In this document: positions 28,901 through 42,500 of the stretch, piece after piece
Position numbering within the stretch: position 1 is the first letter of the stretch
How the letters are laid out: each line of letters begins with the position of its first letter
Source: Lingula anatina
Lineage: Eukaryota > Brachiopoda > Lingulata > Lingulida > Lingulidae
DNA: 64,000 bases
NCBI RefSeq assembly: GCF_001039355.2
Contig: NW_019774947.1
Location: 372,001 to 436,000, forward strand
Direction: 5' to 3'
The notes under the pieces: model-generated
What the model was told of the DNA's origin: nothing
Seen by the model: the letters and a program-made list of their open reading frames with translations, nothing else
Databases searched by the model: none
Made by a program: the position numbers and the translations under genes

Positions 28901-31900
28901 GTAATGTCTGCCTACTAGCATGTAAGTAGAGATCAGATCATTTCCCCTTATTGAGCTGAGGATAAGACAAAAGAGCTTTTAATGTGGCATTGGGATCCCA
29001 CACTTCCAACAGATCGGCCATTTGTCTGCTGCTTTATGTGGCGATTGTCTCAGAGACTTTTTATTCAGGTTGGAGAATAGTGATAGTGAAGTGCAGAAGT
29101 AACACTACTGGTGAGCTGTAAGTAGTTGTGGTTTGTTACCAAACAGAGGGGTGGGAATGGGCCATTTGGAAATATTGAAGGTTGAAGACTTAGGTGGTGG
29201 TGTTATTTAAATACAGTAGCAGGCTCAGACCATTGCAGTATACGAGGCATCAAACAAAAGGGTAAGAAGTGAAAAGAAATATTTTCAAAATGCTTCTGGA
29301 GAGATATCAGTATGTCATAACAAAAATTGTCATTTTATGTTAAACCTGTGAATTTTTGCATTGCCAGGCATTTGCCAACATGACCCTGGCCACCAGGCGG
29401 AGCCTGTGTTCTGTCATGGTGTTTGCTGTCGTGGAGAAAGCGGGCACGATCGTGATGCATGATGCGGAGGAGCTGGACTCCTGGTCGGTCATCATCAATG
29501 GTCAAGTGGAGATCACGCTGCCAGACGACACCGTAGAACAGCTACAGATGGGAGACAGGTCAGTTTTATTATATAAAGTGTGAAGACTTCAAAAGATGAG
29601 AAATCTCACTCTATGAATCATCAGCACACAAACCCATTGCTTGTCATCTTTGTGAAAATTTGTCTGTGATGTCAGACTGGATATGTCAGTAATGATGTGA
29701 CCATGGAAAAACCAATTAAACAATTGAAGATAATTTAAGGGTAATGATTAATTAGTCTTTCAAGACTTAGAGTCGTTGACATGTAGGGTATTTTTATGTA
29801 AGTAGGAGAAGTGGGAAGTTTAGCAGTGCAGGGGGAAATTATGTAAAAACATTAAATTCAGAAGTGAAGGGACATAAATATTAGGCCCTTGATTATAAAG
29901 GCTAGAATAATTCATAGCATAAGGGAAGAGAATGAGGTGGGTGCATTTTTCTTAGATTTTTTGTTAAGGGAAATTTTGCTGAGGTAGTATATAAGTTGTT
30001 AGTTATAGTCTTTATGTACCTATCACCATGTTGACTGTATCCCTCCCCATAGTAGTGGAAATGACTACAGGGGATTGAATCAGGCCTAAAAAGATGTTTT
30101 TTAAGGCTAAGGGCATAATGTAAACTGATTTGAGATGCGTGGTGTGCAAAATGGTTTAAGAACCAGGATAATTTTTTTCTTTTCTTTCAGTTTTGGTATC
30201 ANGATATGATTGTAATTTGATGGAACATATACAATTTTGAACAAGGAGTAGTTTTCAGGAGAGAACACAGGATACCAAGGCACCCTGATAATATTCTTTT
30301 AGAAGACTGGAACATATATTTAGAACTCTCTCTTTCTATTTTCCATAGAAGAAAACAAGGAGCTACATGTACCAACGTTTTCTTGGATGTCATTTTTCTT
30401 AGAAACAAACCAAGATGAGCAAGAACAATTGTTTAATTTCCTTTGTCCGCTTCATTTTCCAGTCTATGCCAATACGAGATGCCGTCAGGGAATGCTTGGA
30501 GAAAGACCCATCTGAGAGAAATGATGATGACATTGAGATATTACTGGAATTTATGCAGCATTTTCCTGTGAGTATGATCATATGTCATATGGAACAATTG
30601 ATTATCAATATAATACAATCACAGTAAATGCTTAATTTAGTACTCAAAACTGTGGAATACATAATTGTTGGATTGCTAATTGAAAGTTGGCGGAAAAAAC
30701 AATTTGACTGGTTAAATATAAAGAAGTTTGCTTTCAAGTACTAATAAGATATCAATGTAAGCTGGGGAGACCACTTTCCACTCCACTTCTAGATTCAGTC
30801 TGTAAAACTTGAGAGTAATAATTATGTTTGGTTGACATTGTCTTATATCTTCATATGTTTTTCTGCGTTATCATGTACTTATGCCTCAAAAACAATTCCT
30901 ATGTCTTTGTGCAATTTGAATATGATCTGTAATAAATATTAGTTTTTGGGGTGTTTTTTCAATGCTTGATTAGTACATTTGTATATGATGTGAGGAAAAA
31001 CCATTTCCGTTTGAGATAAGGGCCAGAAGCCCACACGCCAAGCCTTCCCTGTAGAGAAGCTGATGTTACCAAACATATAAAGTCAGTTTCCCATTATTAC
31101 CTCAGCACCTTAATGGTGCAAGAAGAAGTGGTGCTTGCCCCGTAATGTCTGCCTACTAGCATGTAAGTAGAGATCAGATCATTTCCCCTTATTGAGCTGA
31201 GGATAAGACAAAAGAGCTTTTAATGTGGCATTGGGATCCCACACTTCCAACAGATCGGCCATTTGTCTGCTGCTTTATGTGGCGATTGTCTCAGAGACTT
31301 TTTATTCAGGTTGGAGAATAGTGATAGTGAAGTGCAGAAGTAACACTACTGGTGAGCTGTAAGTAGTTGTGGTTTGTTACCAAACAGAGGGGTGGGAATG
31401 GGCCATTTGGAAATATTGAAGGTTGAAGACTTAGGTGGTGGTGTTATTTAAATACAGTAGCAGGCTCAGACCATTGCAGTATACGAGGCATCAAACAAAA
31501 GGGTAAGAAGTGAAAAGAAATATTTTCAAAATGCTTCTGGAGAGATATCAGTATGTCATAACAAAAATTGTCATTTTATGTTAAACCTGTGAATTTTTGC
31601 ATTGCCAGGCATTTGCCAACATGACCCTGGCCACCAGGCGGAGCCTGTGTTCTGTCATGGTGTTTGCTGTCGTGGAGAAAGCGGGCACGATCGTGATGCA
31701 TGATGCGGAGGAGCTGGACTCCTGGTCGGTCATCATCAATGGTCAAGTGGAGATCACGCTGCCAGACGACACCGTAGAACAGCTACAGATGGGAGACAGG
31801 TCAGTTTTATTATATAAAGTGTGAAGACTTCAAAAGATGAGAAATCTCACTCTATGAATCATCAGCACACAAACCCATTGCTTGTCATCTTTGTGAAAAT

Positions 31901-33439
31901 TTGTCTGTGATGTCAGACTGGATATGTCAGTAATGATGTGACCATGGAAAAACCAATTAAACAATTGAAGATAATTTAAGGGTAATGATTAATTAGTCTT
32001 TCAAGACTTAGAGTCGTTGACATGTAGGGTATTTTTATGTAAGTAGGAGAAGTGGGAAGTTTAGCAGTGCAGGGGGAAATTATGTAAAAACATTAAATTC
32101 AGAAGTGAAGGGACATAAATATTAGGCCCTTGATTATAAAGGCTAGAATAATTCATAGCATAAGGGAAGAGAATGAGGTGGGTGCATTTTTCTTAGATTT
32201 TTTGTTAAGGGAAATTTTGCTGAGGTAGTATATAAGTTGTTAGTTATAGTCTTTATGTACCTATCACCATGTTGACTGTATCCCTCCCCATAGTAGTGGA
32301 AATGACTACAGGGGATTGAATCAGGCCTAAAAAGATGTTTTTTAAGGCTAAGGGCATAATGTAAACTGATTTGAGATGCGTGGTGTGCAAAATGGTTTAA
32401 GAACCAGGATAATTTTTTTCTTTTCTTTCAGTTTTGGTATCACACCTACAATGGAGAAGCTGTACCATAAAGGAGTCATGCGCACCACACAAGATGACTG
32501 TCAGTTTGTTTGTATAGCACAGTCAGATTACTATAGGATACTGCATCAGGTAAGACTCCTACTCCTTTTCTGTTAGTAAGATTATGATTGTGGTAATTTA
32601 ACAGATTTTCCTTTTCATGAGAATTTTTATTTCACAATCTTTAAGTCATTAAATATGATTGAATGATCTCTACCAAAGAAAACATTAGTAAATAAATAAA
32701 AATTGATTACTATCTGCTTAGGTGTACTTAAATTGGTACAGACATATTTTTTATTAACTCTTCAAATTGATCATGCAACCATTTTCAGTCAACATATAAT
32801 GGAGCACAGATATATTCACAGTTTAGTAAAAGTTATTGTTTGCTGTTTAGGGTGAAGAGAATACACACAAGTTTGAAGAGAAAGGTCAGGTGGTGATGGT
32901 CACTGAAGATAGAGTCTTAGACGGTGGCAACAGGAAAGGGTCCATTGTCATAAGGGTGAGTGGAGAAATTTAGTGTAATATTGAGAGTGCTGTACTTTTG
33001 TATTACTTAAGCCTTTTTGAAATTTATGGAAAGTGTTGAAAATGGAATTAGGGGTTCTATGATAAGATTAATATAATTGCGTTATTGAATTTTTCTCTAA
33101 ATTTTTTTGTCTGAGTTGAAGAAATATCTGAGTCTACAATTCTTATTTTTGGATAAAATTTACCTAAAAATATCCTTCTGCAACATTGATCATGTCATGG
33201 CATTGACCTTTTGTCCTTGACCTTTGTCCTCCATATTTCAGGGCACACCAGAGAGGCTGATGACCCACCTGGTAGAGGAACACTCTGTGGTGGACCCTAC
33301 CTATGTGGAGGACTTCCTGCTGACCTACAGGACCTTCATTGAGAGCCCCCTGGAGGTGGCCAACAGGCTGCTCATGTGGTTTGGGGACGCCGAGCTCAGG
33401 GATAGGGTAGGTCTAGGGACATATTTAAAACATAAGACT

Positions 33440-33510
<71 letters not shown>

Positions 33511-36500
33511 TCACTCACCTGCACAAATATGAAAACTGATTCATGATATGAAAGAAGAAGAAAAAAACATTGTCTAGGTCTGTCATTGATCTCACTAGTG
33601 TAGAAATGCTTAACCTAAGGTATTCAAGATCCAATTGTTCTGCTTCCTTTGCTTGTCTGAATTATTACAGCAAAATATGAACTCTTTTAACTAGTACAAG
33701 TTACTATGCTAGCTTGTCTTGATATGCTGTCCTCTATAATGTCAGGTGACCAGAGTTGTGTTACTATGGGTCAACAACCACTTCAACGACTTTGAATCTA
33801 ATCCTGCCATGAGTGAATTCTTAGAGAAATTTGAGATTATGTTAGAAAGAGAGGTAAGTAACTCAGATAAAAAACCCAACTCTTATGCCTCCATTTCCTA
33901 GAAAAATCAATACATTATACTTCATCAGTAAATTTATATCAAATATAGTGATTTAAGATTCAAATTCTTGTAGAAATGTTTTTAATCAAAAAATGTTTGA
34001 TTTAAGAAAATAAATATTTTCTTGTTCAACAAGTCATGTTATCTATTTTAATTTGCAGCGAATGATAGGACAGTTACGACTTCTGAACATTGCATGTTCA
34101 GCTAAAGCACGGGCACGCACAATAACCCTAACCAGGTCGACAAAAGATGAAATCTTACATTTTTCTGTCCTGGGAGGGCTTGAAAGGCATTGTGGGATAT
34201 TTATCTCCAAGGTTGAGAAGGGAACGAAAGCACACGAGGCTGGACTGAGGCGTGGGGACCAGGTAAGCTGCATTAACTGTGCTGGTGTAACATTGTGTTG
34301 GCTGAGACAGTGTGTTAGATGTGACATTGTGCCAGTCTTCCATTTTAGATGCTGTTGTGCAAAAACTATTTAAAAGTAAAATGGGGTACAGAATTAATTT
34401 GATATCAAAGGTACTTTTATATAAACTTACTTATTTTGTGTCTCATATTCTAGATCCTGGAGGTAAATGGACATAATTTTGAGTTCATCACGCATAATAG
34501 AGCTCTGGAGATCCTACGTGGAACCACACATCTCTCCATATCTGTGAAATCAAATGTGATTGGTGAGTGCAAATGTGTCTCTTTAATTATGTTTGATGAA
34601 ATGCATAGGAAATGTCAATTTTTTTAAATCAAAGTGATTTTAATTATTGTATAGATTTTTGTTAGGGATGGAAAATTATTACATGTGCAAATAAATGTGT
34701 TTGAATAATAGATGCCTGAATTAATCAAACATTCAGCAATTGATTTTAAATGTCTGTAATGGGGCATAATTCTATAGCAATGTGGTTAATGCAGTACCTC
34801 ATCATAAATAGAGACCAAATTTAAGCATTTTTTTTCAAACTTTCAGCCTTCAAAGAGATGTTATACAGCAGCTCCCCAGGGAGACCAGCCAAGAAACAAC
34901 AAATTGCCCAGTTACAACCAGACTTCACCCAGAAGCGGCAAGGTTCTGTGCCTGAGCTGGACCTGGGGGTTCCCCCTGTGATCTCACCGGTCAAACCCAA
35001 GAAGGGAGACAAGAAAGAAAAACCCTACGGCACAGTGGGGAAAAATGCAAAGCTACGAAAGGCTTTGAACAAAATTAATTTATTGCCAAAGCAAAACAGG
35101 TATGTTATCATGAGAACAGTAACTCTCCTGTGGGATTGATCCATTTTGTATTTCTTTCTTTTCTGTGATGATTATACACTATATGAAAGAATTTAAACAG
35201 TAATCAATAATTTTAATAAAAGGACAGCAAAATAATAAAAGAAATATCACATTAACACTATTTTCTTATCCTTTAATCAGACAAATAAACATTTGTGCTA
35301 GTCAACCATATCACATATCACACAAAATGTTTTACAGGTTCTTTCAAATCTTCCACTTTGTTTCAGTGATAGCAAACTTCAGCACAACCATTCTGACAAC
35401 GATCTGACCTGTCCTCAGCGCAGTCGCCAGTCTTCCACTTCATCAGCGTCGTCCAACACGTCTGCGCAACAACAGCAAATGAGCAACAGCAGTCCCGATA
35501 TCTCAGCCACCATACTGGGGAGTTTTGCTGTCATGGATGACACGCGCAACGACTTTCCAGAACACGTGCTGAAAGTTTATCGGTCTGACCAGAGTTGTAA
35601 ATATTTCCTTGTACATAGAGTAAGTGTTCCTTTTTGACAGAATTTGAGCATTTAGAATATTGACTTATTAGTAGTACTTTTAATGTAATTTTTTAATTTT
35701 TTTTACTTGAAAAACACTTCTAAATCACTTACACTCAGAATTAAAAGAAATGGTTTAATATGGGTCTGAGTTTAATTAAGACATTTTAATCAGCTTCCTG
35801 TGTACTTGATTTGAAGCATAGCATCTGAAGTTACAAATAAAAAACTTAATTCATGCAATAAACAAAATTCCTGTGCAGACAATAATGAAGTATTTTAGCC
35901 GGAGTAAACTTTATTGTTACAGCAAACAAGTCTATTTCTTGTATAAGAATTTGTGATGTATTTCTGATTTGATGTTCTAGGAAACTACTGCCAGAGAGGT
36001 GGTGATGTTAGCTCTCAGAGAATTTGGAATTACAGACCCTAGCAGGTAAATACACAGTATGATTTGTTCCCATCAGGAATGATGCTTGTATTTTAGATTA
36101 GAGCAAATATAGAAAATGCACATGTAATAGTTACATTAGACTCAAACTCTGAATACAGTATTTTGATTCTAAGAACAAGTGCAACTAAAGCTTCATATTT
36201 GTTATTTTATTGTGTGAAACTTTTTATATATAAAAAAAATGTGCAGAGAAAACTTCTTTATCATACACCAAAAACCCAGTGAACCTACTACCATTACCTT
36301 TTGCTCCTGTCCTGCTTGTGTGCTGCCACCTATATTGTGTTTTTAATTCAGTTCCACCTTGCTCTACTGTAGTAACTACTCGCTGTGTGAGGTCACTGTG
36401 GAGAATGAAGGGTTTATCAAACAGAAGAGACTACCAGAGCAGCTCACCAATCTTCCAGAAAGGATCAACTTAAATGGAAGGTAGGATATGGCTTTTGATA

Positions 36501-39500
36501 TGTAGCTTGAACAATTATTGTGCTGAAAAACACTTCTTGTCATTAGTGGTATATCTGTTTCAGTTCAGAATGAAAGTTTGGAAAAAAGAAAACATATCAG
36601 TGCTGTTCAGCTATTTCAGTTCAATTAACATAAAAGGATTTAGATGTTCTTAACTTTCCTATGAGAATTTACCTCAAGTTAGTAACTATTGTATAAAATG
36701 AACGAAACAAATTGAGATAACTGTTGAAAGTCTAGGTCACACTTTCTCTGCCAGTATTCATAATGCTCAAATCAATAGTACACCATGTCAGCTACAACAT
36801 ATATAACCCTTTAATTCAAAACCCTAATCCAAAGTATTTTACGTCCTACCTGCAGGTACTACTTAAAGAACAATATGAGCACGGAGACACTAGTTCCAGA
36901 CGAGCTGGCCAGTGAGCTGATGAAGGAGGGCCAGATTAGCTTCCTCCAGTTGAAGAGTATAGAGATCGCCACCCAGCTCACCCTGGAAGACTTCCATATA
37001 TTTGCCAACATCGAGGCTACAGAGTATATAGATGATCTTTTTGATCTTCCTTCTAAATATGGCACGCCTAACATACTGCAGTTTCAGGAGGTGAGAGATA
37101 TTGGTTCCCTGTTGGTTTGTTTTAACTTGACTCATTGTGTATCTTTATTGGTTGTTTAGATATCTGTCTATAAAAATGTATCATATTCTGTCTTTGATGG
37201 AACAGTGTAACGAAGTGTTTTAATAATAAAAAAACTTATAGCTGATATCTGTAGGATGACGGAAAAGGATGTTTGGCAAGTTAATTGATGAATAGAACAA
37301 ACGGGATGAAGAAAAAATTTCACAGTGGTTTAGGAAGATAAAAGATTATAACAGGCATTTGATTGCTATAATTATCTATGTTAAAGACAGTTCAGATTGC
37401 ACCGCACAAAGTAAAAAAAAAAATTGTTCAATTCTGTTCCAGCTGGTGAACAGGGAAATGTTCTGGGTGACCACAGAAGTCGTCCGAGAAACTAACATCA
37501 TCAAGAGGATGAAAATAATCAAACATTTTATCAAAATAGCAAGTGAGTAGGAACAGCACGGAGAGGGTGATTGAGCTTAGCACATTATTGCTAGAGCTGC
37601 CTCAGGCTACATCATCACCAATGTACAGACCTAGCTGCTATTTCTTGTTATTGTCTGATATGCTTTACAGTGTTAAGAAGGTTGATTGTCGTCAGAGATG
37701 AAACATATTTTATTAATGGCTAAAGTACCATTTATTTTTGCCTATCCAACTCCATCTCAATATTGTATTGTTAATTCAAAAATTAAATCTTTAATTTAAT
37801 TTTTCCACAGGGCATTGTAAAGAATGTAAAAACTTTAACTCAATGTTTGCCATACTAAGTGGACTGGGTCATGGGTCAGTGCAGAGACTACGGACAACAT
37901 GGGACAAACTGCCCAATAAATATGTCAAAATATACGAGGTCAGTGATAGATATCTGCTGTTTGCTGTTTACAGTGTAAAATAGATTAAATTTTAATTTTT
38001 AAGTTGGTTTTCTTAAAAATCAGTCGGAAAAGGAAATAATAGGTGATAGATAAAAAATTTCAAATGTCTTACTAGGTATCCTAGATAATAAGTACAATAT
38101 GTTAATTTAAATGAATAGAAAGTTTGCTTCCAAAAAGTTCTAGAAACCTTAAATAGTTTCCATACATCCATCCATGTCCAATTCTCATGACTCCATTGTT
38201 TCCTTTGTTTAGGACCTCCAAACAATAATGGATCCCTCAAGAAACATGGCCAAGTACAGGAATCTCATCAACTCTGAGCTGGTGCAGCCTCCTTTGGTAA
38301 GTAACTGGTTTTCTACAACTGATTTTTGCTTCCCTTGTGGTCAGCCCTGGCATATCTAACATGTTGCCTGCCACATGGGGATGAAGTACTTTACTCAGAG
38401 ATGAGAATCTTTTGTAGGGTTTCATCTTTGTTTTTGTGTGTGTTAAAAAGGACATGAGAAGTTCCTGGCCATTGTATGAAATGTTCAGTACAGGAGGTTT
38501 AAGGAAAGAGAAAGGTCTCTTTTTTTAAAAAAATCTGTCTCTGTTTCCATTGCTGTCCTCCCCACAGACTGTCTAGCAGATGACAGAGATGTGACATGGA
38601 GACACGCGGTTAGTCTACATTTTTTTAATCAATTTTACAACATGTTTTGTATTTCCATCAGATCCCCTTATTCCCCATTGTGAAGAAGGACCTGACCTTC
38701 ATTCACCTGGGCAATGACTCCAAGGTGGACGGCCTGGTGAACTTTGAGAAACTAAGAATGATCGCAAAAGAAGTGAGGCACTTGTGTCTTATGGCATCTG
38801 CACCATATGTAAGTGTTTCCTTTTTTTGTTTAAATTGGATTATTGTTCTAGGCTTCAGTGTCCAGTGGATATTGTACTTAAGTATACAAATCTTAATAAA
38901 AAATAGCTCATTGTTAGTAAATACACCACAGTGACTGTGGAATAGTTTAAAAATATGCTCAGCTTTAGCTAAATGAACTGTTTTCAGCAGTATTCCAGGA
39001 AATGCTGATATTTTTCTGTATGTGGTACATTTAAAAATGTAACACTTTTCTAAGAACTACTTTAATAGGGTTTCCAGGATTCCAATTTCTTTTCTAAGAA
39101 TTATTTTAATTGGTTATTTTCCAGAATTTCAATTTACTTTTCTTAGAATTATTTTAATTGGTTATTTTCCAGGATTCCAGTTTACTTATCTAAGAACTAT
39201 TCTAATTGGTTGTTTTCCAGGACCCCAATGCCATGTTTTTACCAGGAAGCAGTTCCGCCAGCATCTTCGCCAACAATGCTTCGGGAACAAATACCATCAA
39301 GAAGAAAACCAGGCGAAACTCAACCCTTCCAAACCCTAAGAAGATGTATGAAGAGGTACATAAATAATATATAAAAGCTAATTTTTGTAATGGTTTTTAA
39401 TTGCTCACATGATAGTATTTATTAGATTATGAAGAATTTCTGTAGTGTGCCCTCTTTTGTCAATTGTTATGGGAAAATTGAAACTGTGAATGTCAGCAGA

Positions 39501-42500
39501 AAAAAAAAATTACAGTTGCTTAAATCATATAATGAATGATGAGAAATTGTGCTCAATATTTTAAAAACTTTTTTTGTTAATTATAAAATTCTACCTATAA
39601 ATTATGTTAATATTTTCCCCATTAGTACCAAATGGTACGCAGAGTGAAAAACTACCTCCACAGCATGAAGATTGTTGCAGATGAAGATGAATTAGATGGG
39701 CTATCACTACAATGTGAGCCACAACGTGAGTATTAATTCATTTACTTGGAATTTGAACATAGCGGTCAACTGTATTGTAGTTTGAAGGTCAAATTTTCTA
39801 GCACACACAAAAAAAAAGTTATTGGGGATGCTTTTTGATGGTAAGTCATAAAAAAACTTAGTCAATATTGAAATGTGATCTTTATTTGCAAGCCCTTGCA
39901 TCTGTTGCTTATAGATTCAAGTTAAGAAATCTGCTCACATTTTATTTTCCTCCCCTGCAGTGCCTCGTAAGAGGGACCAGTCCCCGCCTCCCCCCGCCCC
40001 CGTCAACAACGCCCAGTTACTTAACGCTAACCTGGGACCCAAGTTTGGTAAGTTTATTTGTCACTATTTCAATTTGTCATTAATGGTTTTATAATTAATA
40101 TGCAGCATGTTCAGGTGTCATTTTGTCATTGTGTTTCTTTTTATATTTCTATTTATGAATGACATTTAACCCCAATTAATTTTTTTAGCATCCATAGATG
40201 AGCTGTTATTATGATTCATATATGTTTTTTTAATTCGAAATATGCTAAACTGTATATTTCTTAACTGTATTCAGTAAACTTTTATAATGGGTGGATGTAT
40301 TGTAGTTTTGGTTACAGTTAATAACATAGTAGCTGAGTGAGAGGTTCACCTTGATGTCATTGTTGTTGTATAGGTGCTAAATCCCCAGACGCTGTCCGCA
40401 AACTGCTTTCTCTCTCAGAAGACAAAGTGCGCCCACATAACCCGAAACATCCAACGTTAAAATTAAATAGTCCCGGTAACCAGAGGCGTTTGCCCCTCTC
40501 CCCACAACCTGGCAGACTTAAACACACACATCTGTCTCCAGAGAGCTCTTCAGTGGTCAGCCTTAGTAGTATAGCAATGAGAAAATCACATACCTCAGGT
40601 AAGGGTAATACACTAGAGGTGGCAGCACTGGTCAGTGGCTCTTTGCTGGTGCAGACATTTGCTGGCTACTGTACAGAAGATGGCAGCACTGCAGAATGTT
40701 ACTGATCACCTGCTGCCACCTATTGTTTTGTATTAGTCTTTCCAAATGAAATAAAAGATGGATTTTTCAGTGGATTAGGTGTCTTGTTGGACTGTTAGTA
40801 ACTGGTTATTGTCTTGCTGATTCATTTGCATGCCTTGGGTGTTGCTAGGTTTGAATAATACCGAAAACTTATTCTCTGATAAAAGAAATTATTGGTTCTA
40901 AATGAATGAGTTATTGTACTTACAAAATTGACATTGATGGGTTGATTTTCTTAAACATTAGCATTGGACATTCTAATTGGCTGGGTGTAAAGAACTTTTT
41001 GATAACTCAAACTCAATCAGTGATCACTTGCATACAGCAGTAATAAATTCAGGACCAGTATGACTACAATCATTTCTGTTTTCCAGGTTCTATTGGATCA
41101 GCAGATTCTTCCAGCCCTCCAACCAATCACCATCATTTATATGAGACAGACTCTGGACACAACAGCATAGCGTCTTCCAACTTTGACAGCCACAGTACCA
41201 GTTCTGTAGGCTCTGCACATTCCCCGCCTTCACAGAGGCATCTGTCCAATCAGCACAGTAAGTTGACATATTCCCCGCCTTCAAAGAGGCATCTTTCCAA
41301 TCAGCACAGTAAGTTGACACATTTCCCGCCTTTACAGAGGCATCTGTCCAGTCAAGCACATAAGGTACTTCAGATATTTAAAATTGACACAATTATGATT
41401 TTGAGTTGATATTGTGTAACTTTTAATGTTTTTGGTATTTTAGAAGATGTGCCGTCTTTGTTTCTTGTTTTAAATGTGACTTGTTCTTTGCAGTGGCACC
41501 TCACCTACAGTCCTCGCGGCCTCCTCTTCCACCCTATCATGTTGTGGTGCAGAATTCACAAGGTACGAACACATTGCTCTCCACTTATTAAAGTATGAAT
41601 GTATATTATGTATGTTGCATAATTATCATTATCATCACCTTGACGTAGTTTTACACAGTAGAGCCGCTAGGTTGAATTTCAGTAGGAAAGCTTCAGTTTT
41701 CACTTGCTTAAGTAAATAAATATTTTCATATTGAGGGCCAAGGTACTTAAATTTTATGGTTTGGAAAAATCTTAATTGGATATAAGGAGTGTTTGCCTTG
41801 CGTAAAATAGTAGAGGCATATGTTGTACTTATTATAAATTAAACCATGAAGTTACTAAGCTTGGTCTCATGGTGACTGCTACTAAAATGTGCACATGATT
41901 ATATATTTTGTGCTTACTGCCCTGAGGCTTCCAAGAAATGCACTGGATTTGTTTTGCAAGTCATATTTAACTAGAGGTTAGAAAAAAATGCATGCATTGC
42001 AATCCCCTAGTGTCAATGTGTCTCATGTTGCACAGTGGAGACCCCTAGGGACTAAATAGTGGTCAATGTATGCATGATTGACAGAATTTTCGATGCCAGT
42101 GAATTGGTTTCTTTTGCACAGCCATACTTTGCCCTTCTGTTAAGTTTGTTCCATCAGATTTCTTGCACCTGAAGATGCATGATATATATTTACAGTTTCT
42201 TTAGTAGAGATTTTCAGATAATTTGTTCAAGTTCATTACAGTAATCTTTTTAAATATGCATCCCAAATTAAAGAAAAAAATATTGTTTTCTTAAATAGAA
42301 TTTAAGCATGTTTAATGCGTCTTTTGTATCATTCTGAAGGTGGTATTTACTATGGGCATGCTCCTTGAAGTAACAGCTCACTTTATAACTGAATGATTGA
42401 CATGATTCAATACATAAAGTACATATACTCATAAAAAACATATCCTAAGTATGGTGAAGTGTCCTTGATTTCCTTTGCTGTACAGTGCTGGGTGGAAATA

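Larger units (their letters stand above)
27962..30201 (+). repeat. 2240-bp segment present twice, copy 1
   Basis: From GATATGATTG to TTTTGGTATCA. The same 2240 bp occurs at 30203-32442, with an N between. I saw no difference between the copies. Confidence 0.95.
30203..32442 (+). repeat. 2240-bp segment present twice, copy 2
   Basis: Identical in every stretch I compared to 27962-30201 (offset 2241). Only this copy runs on into the rest of exon F. Confidence 0.95.
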
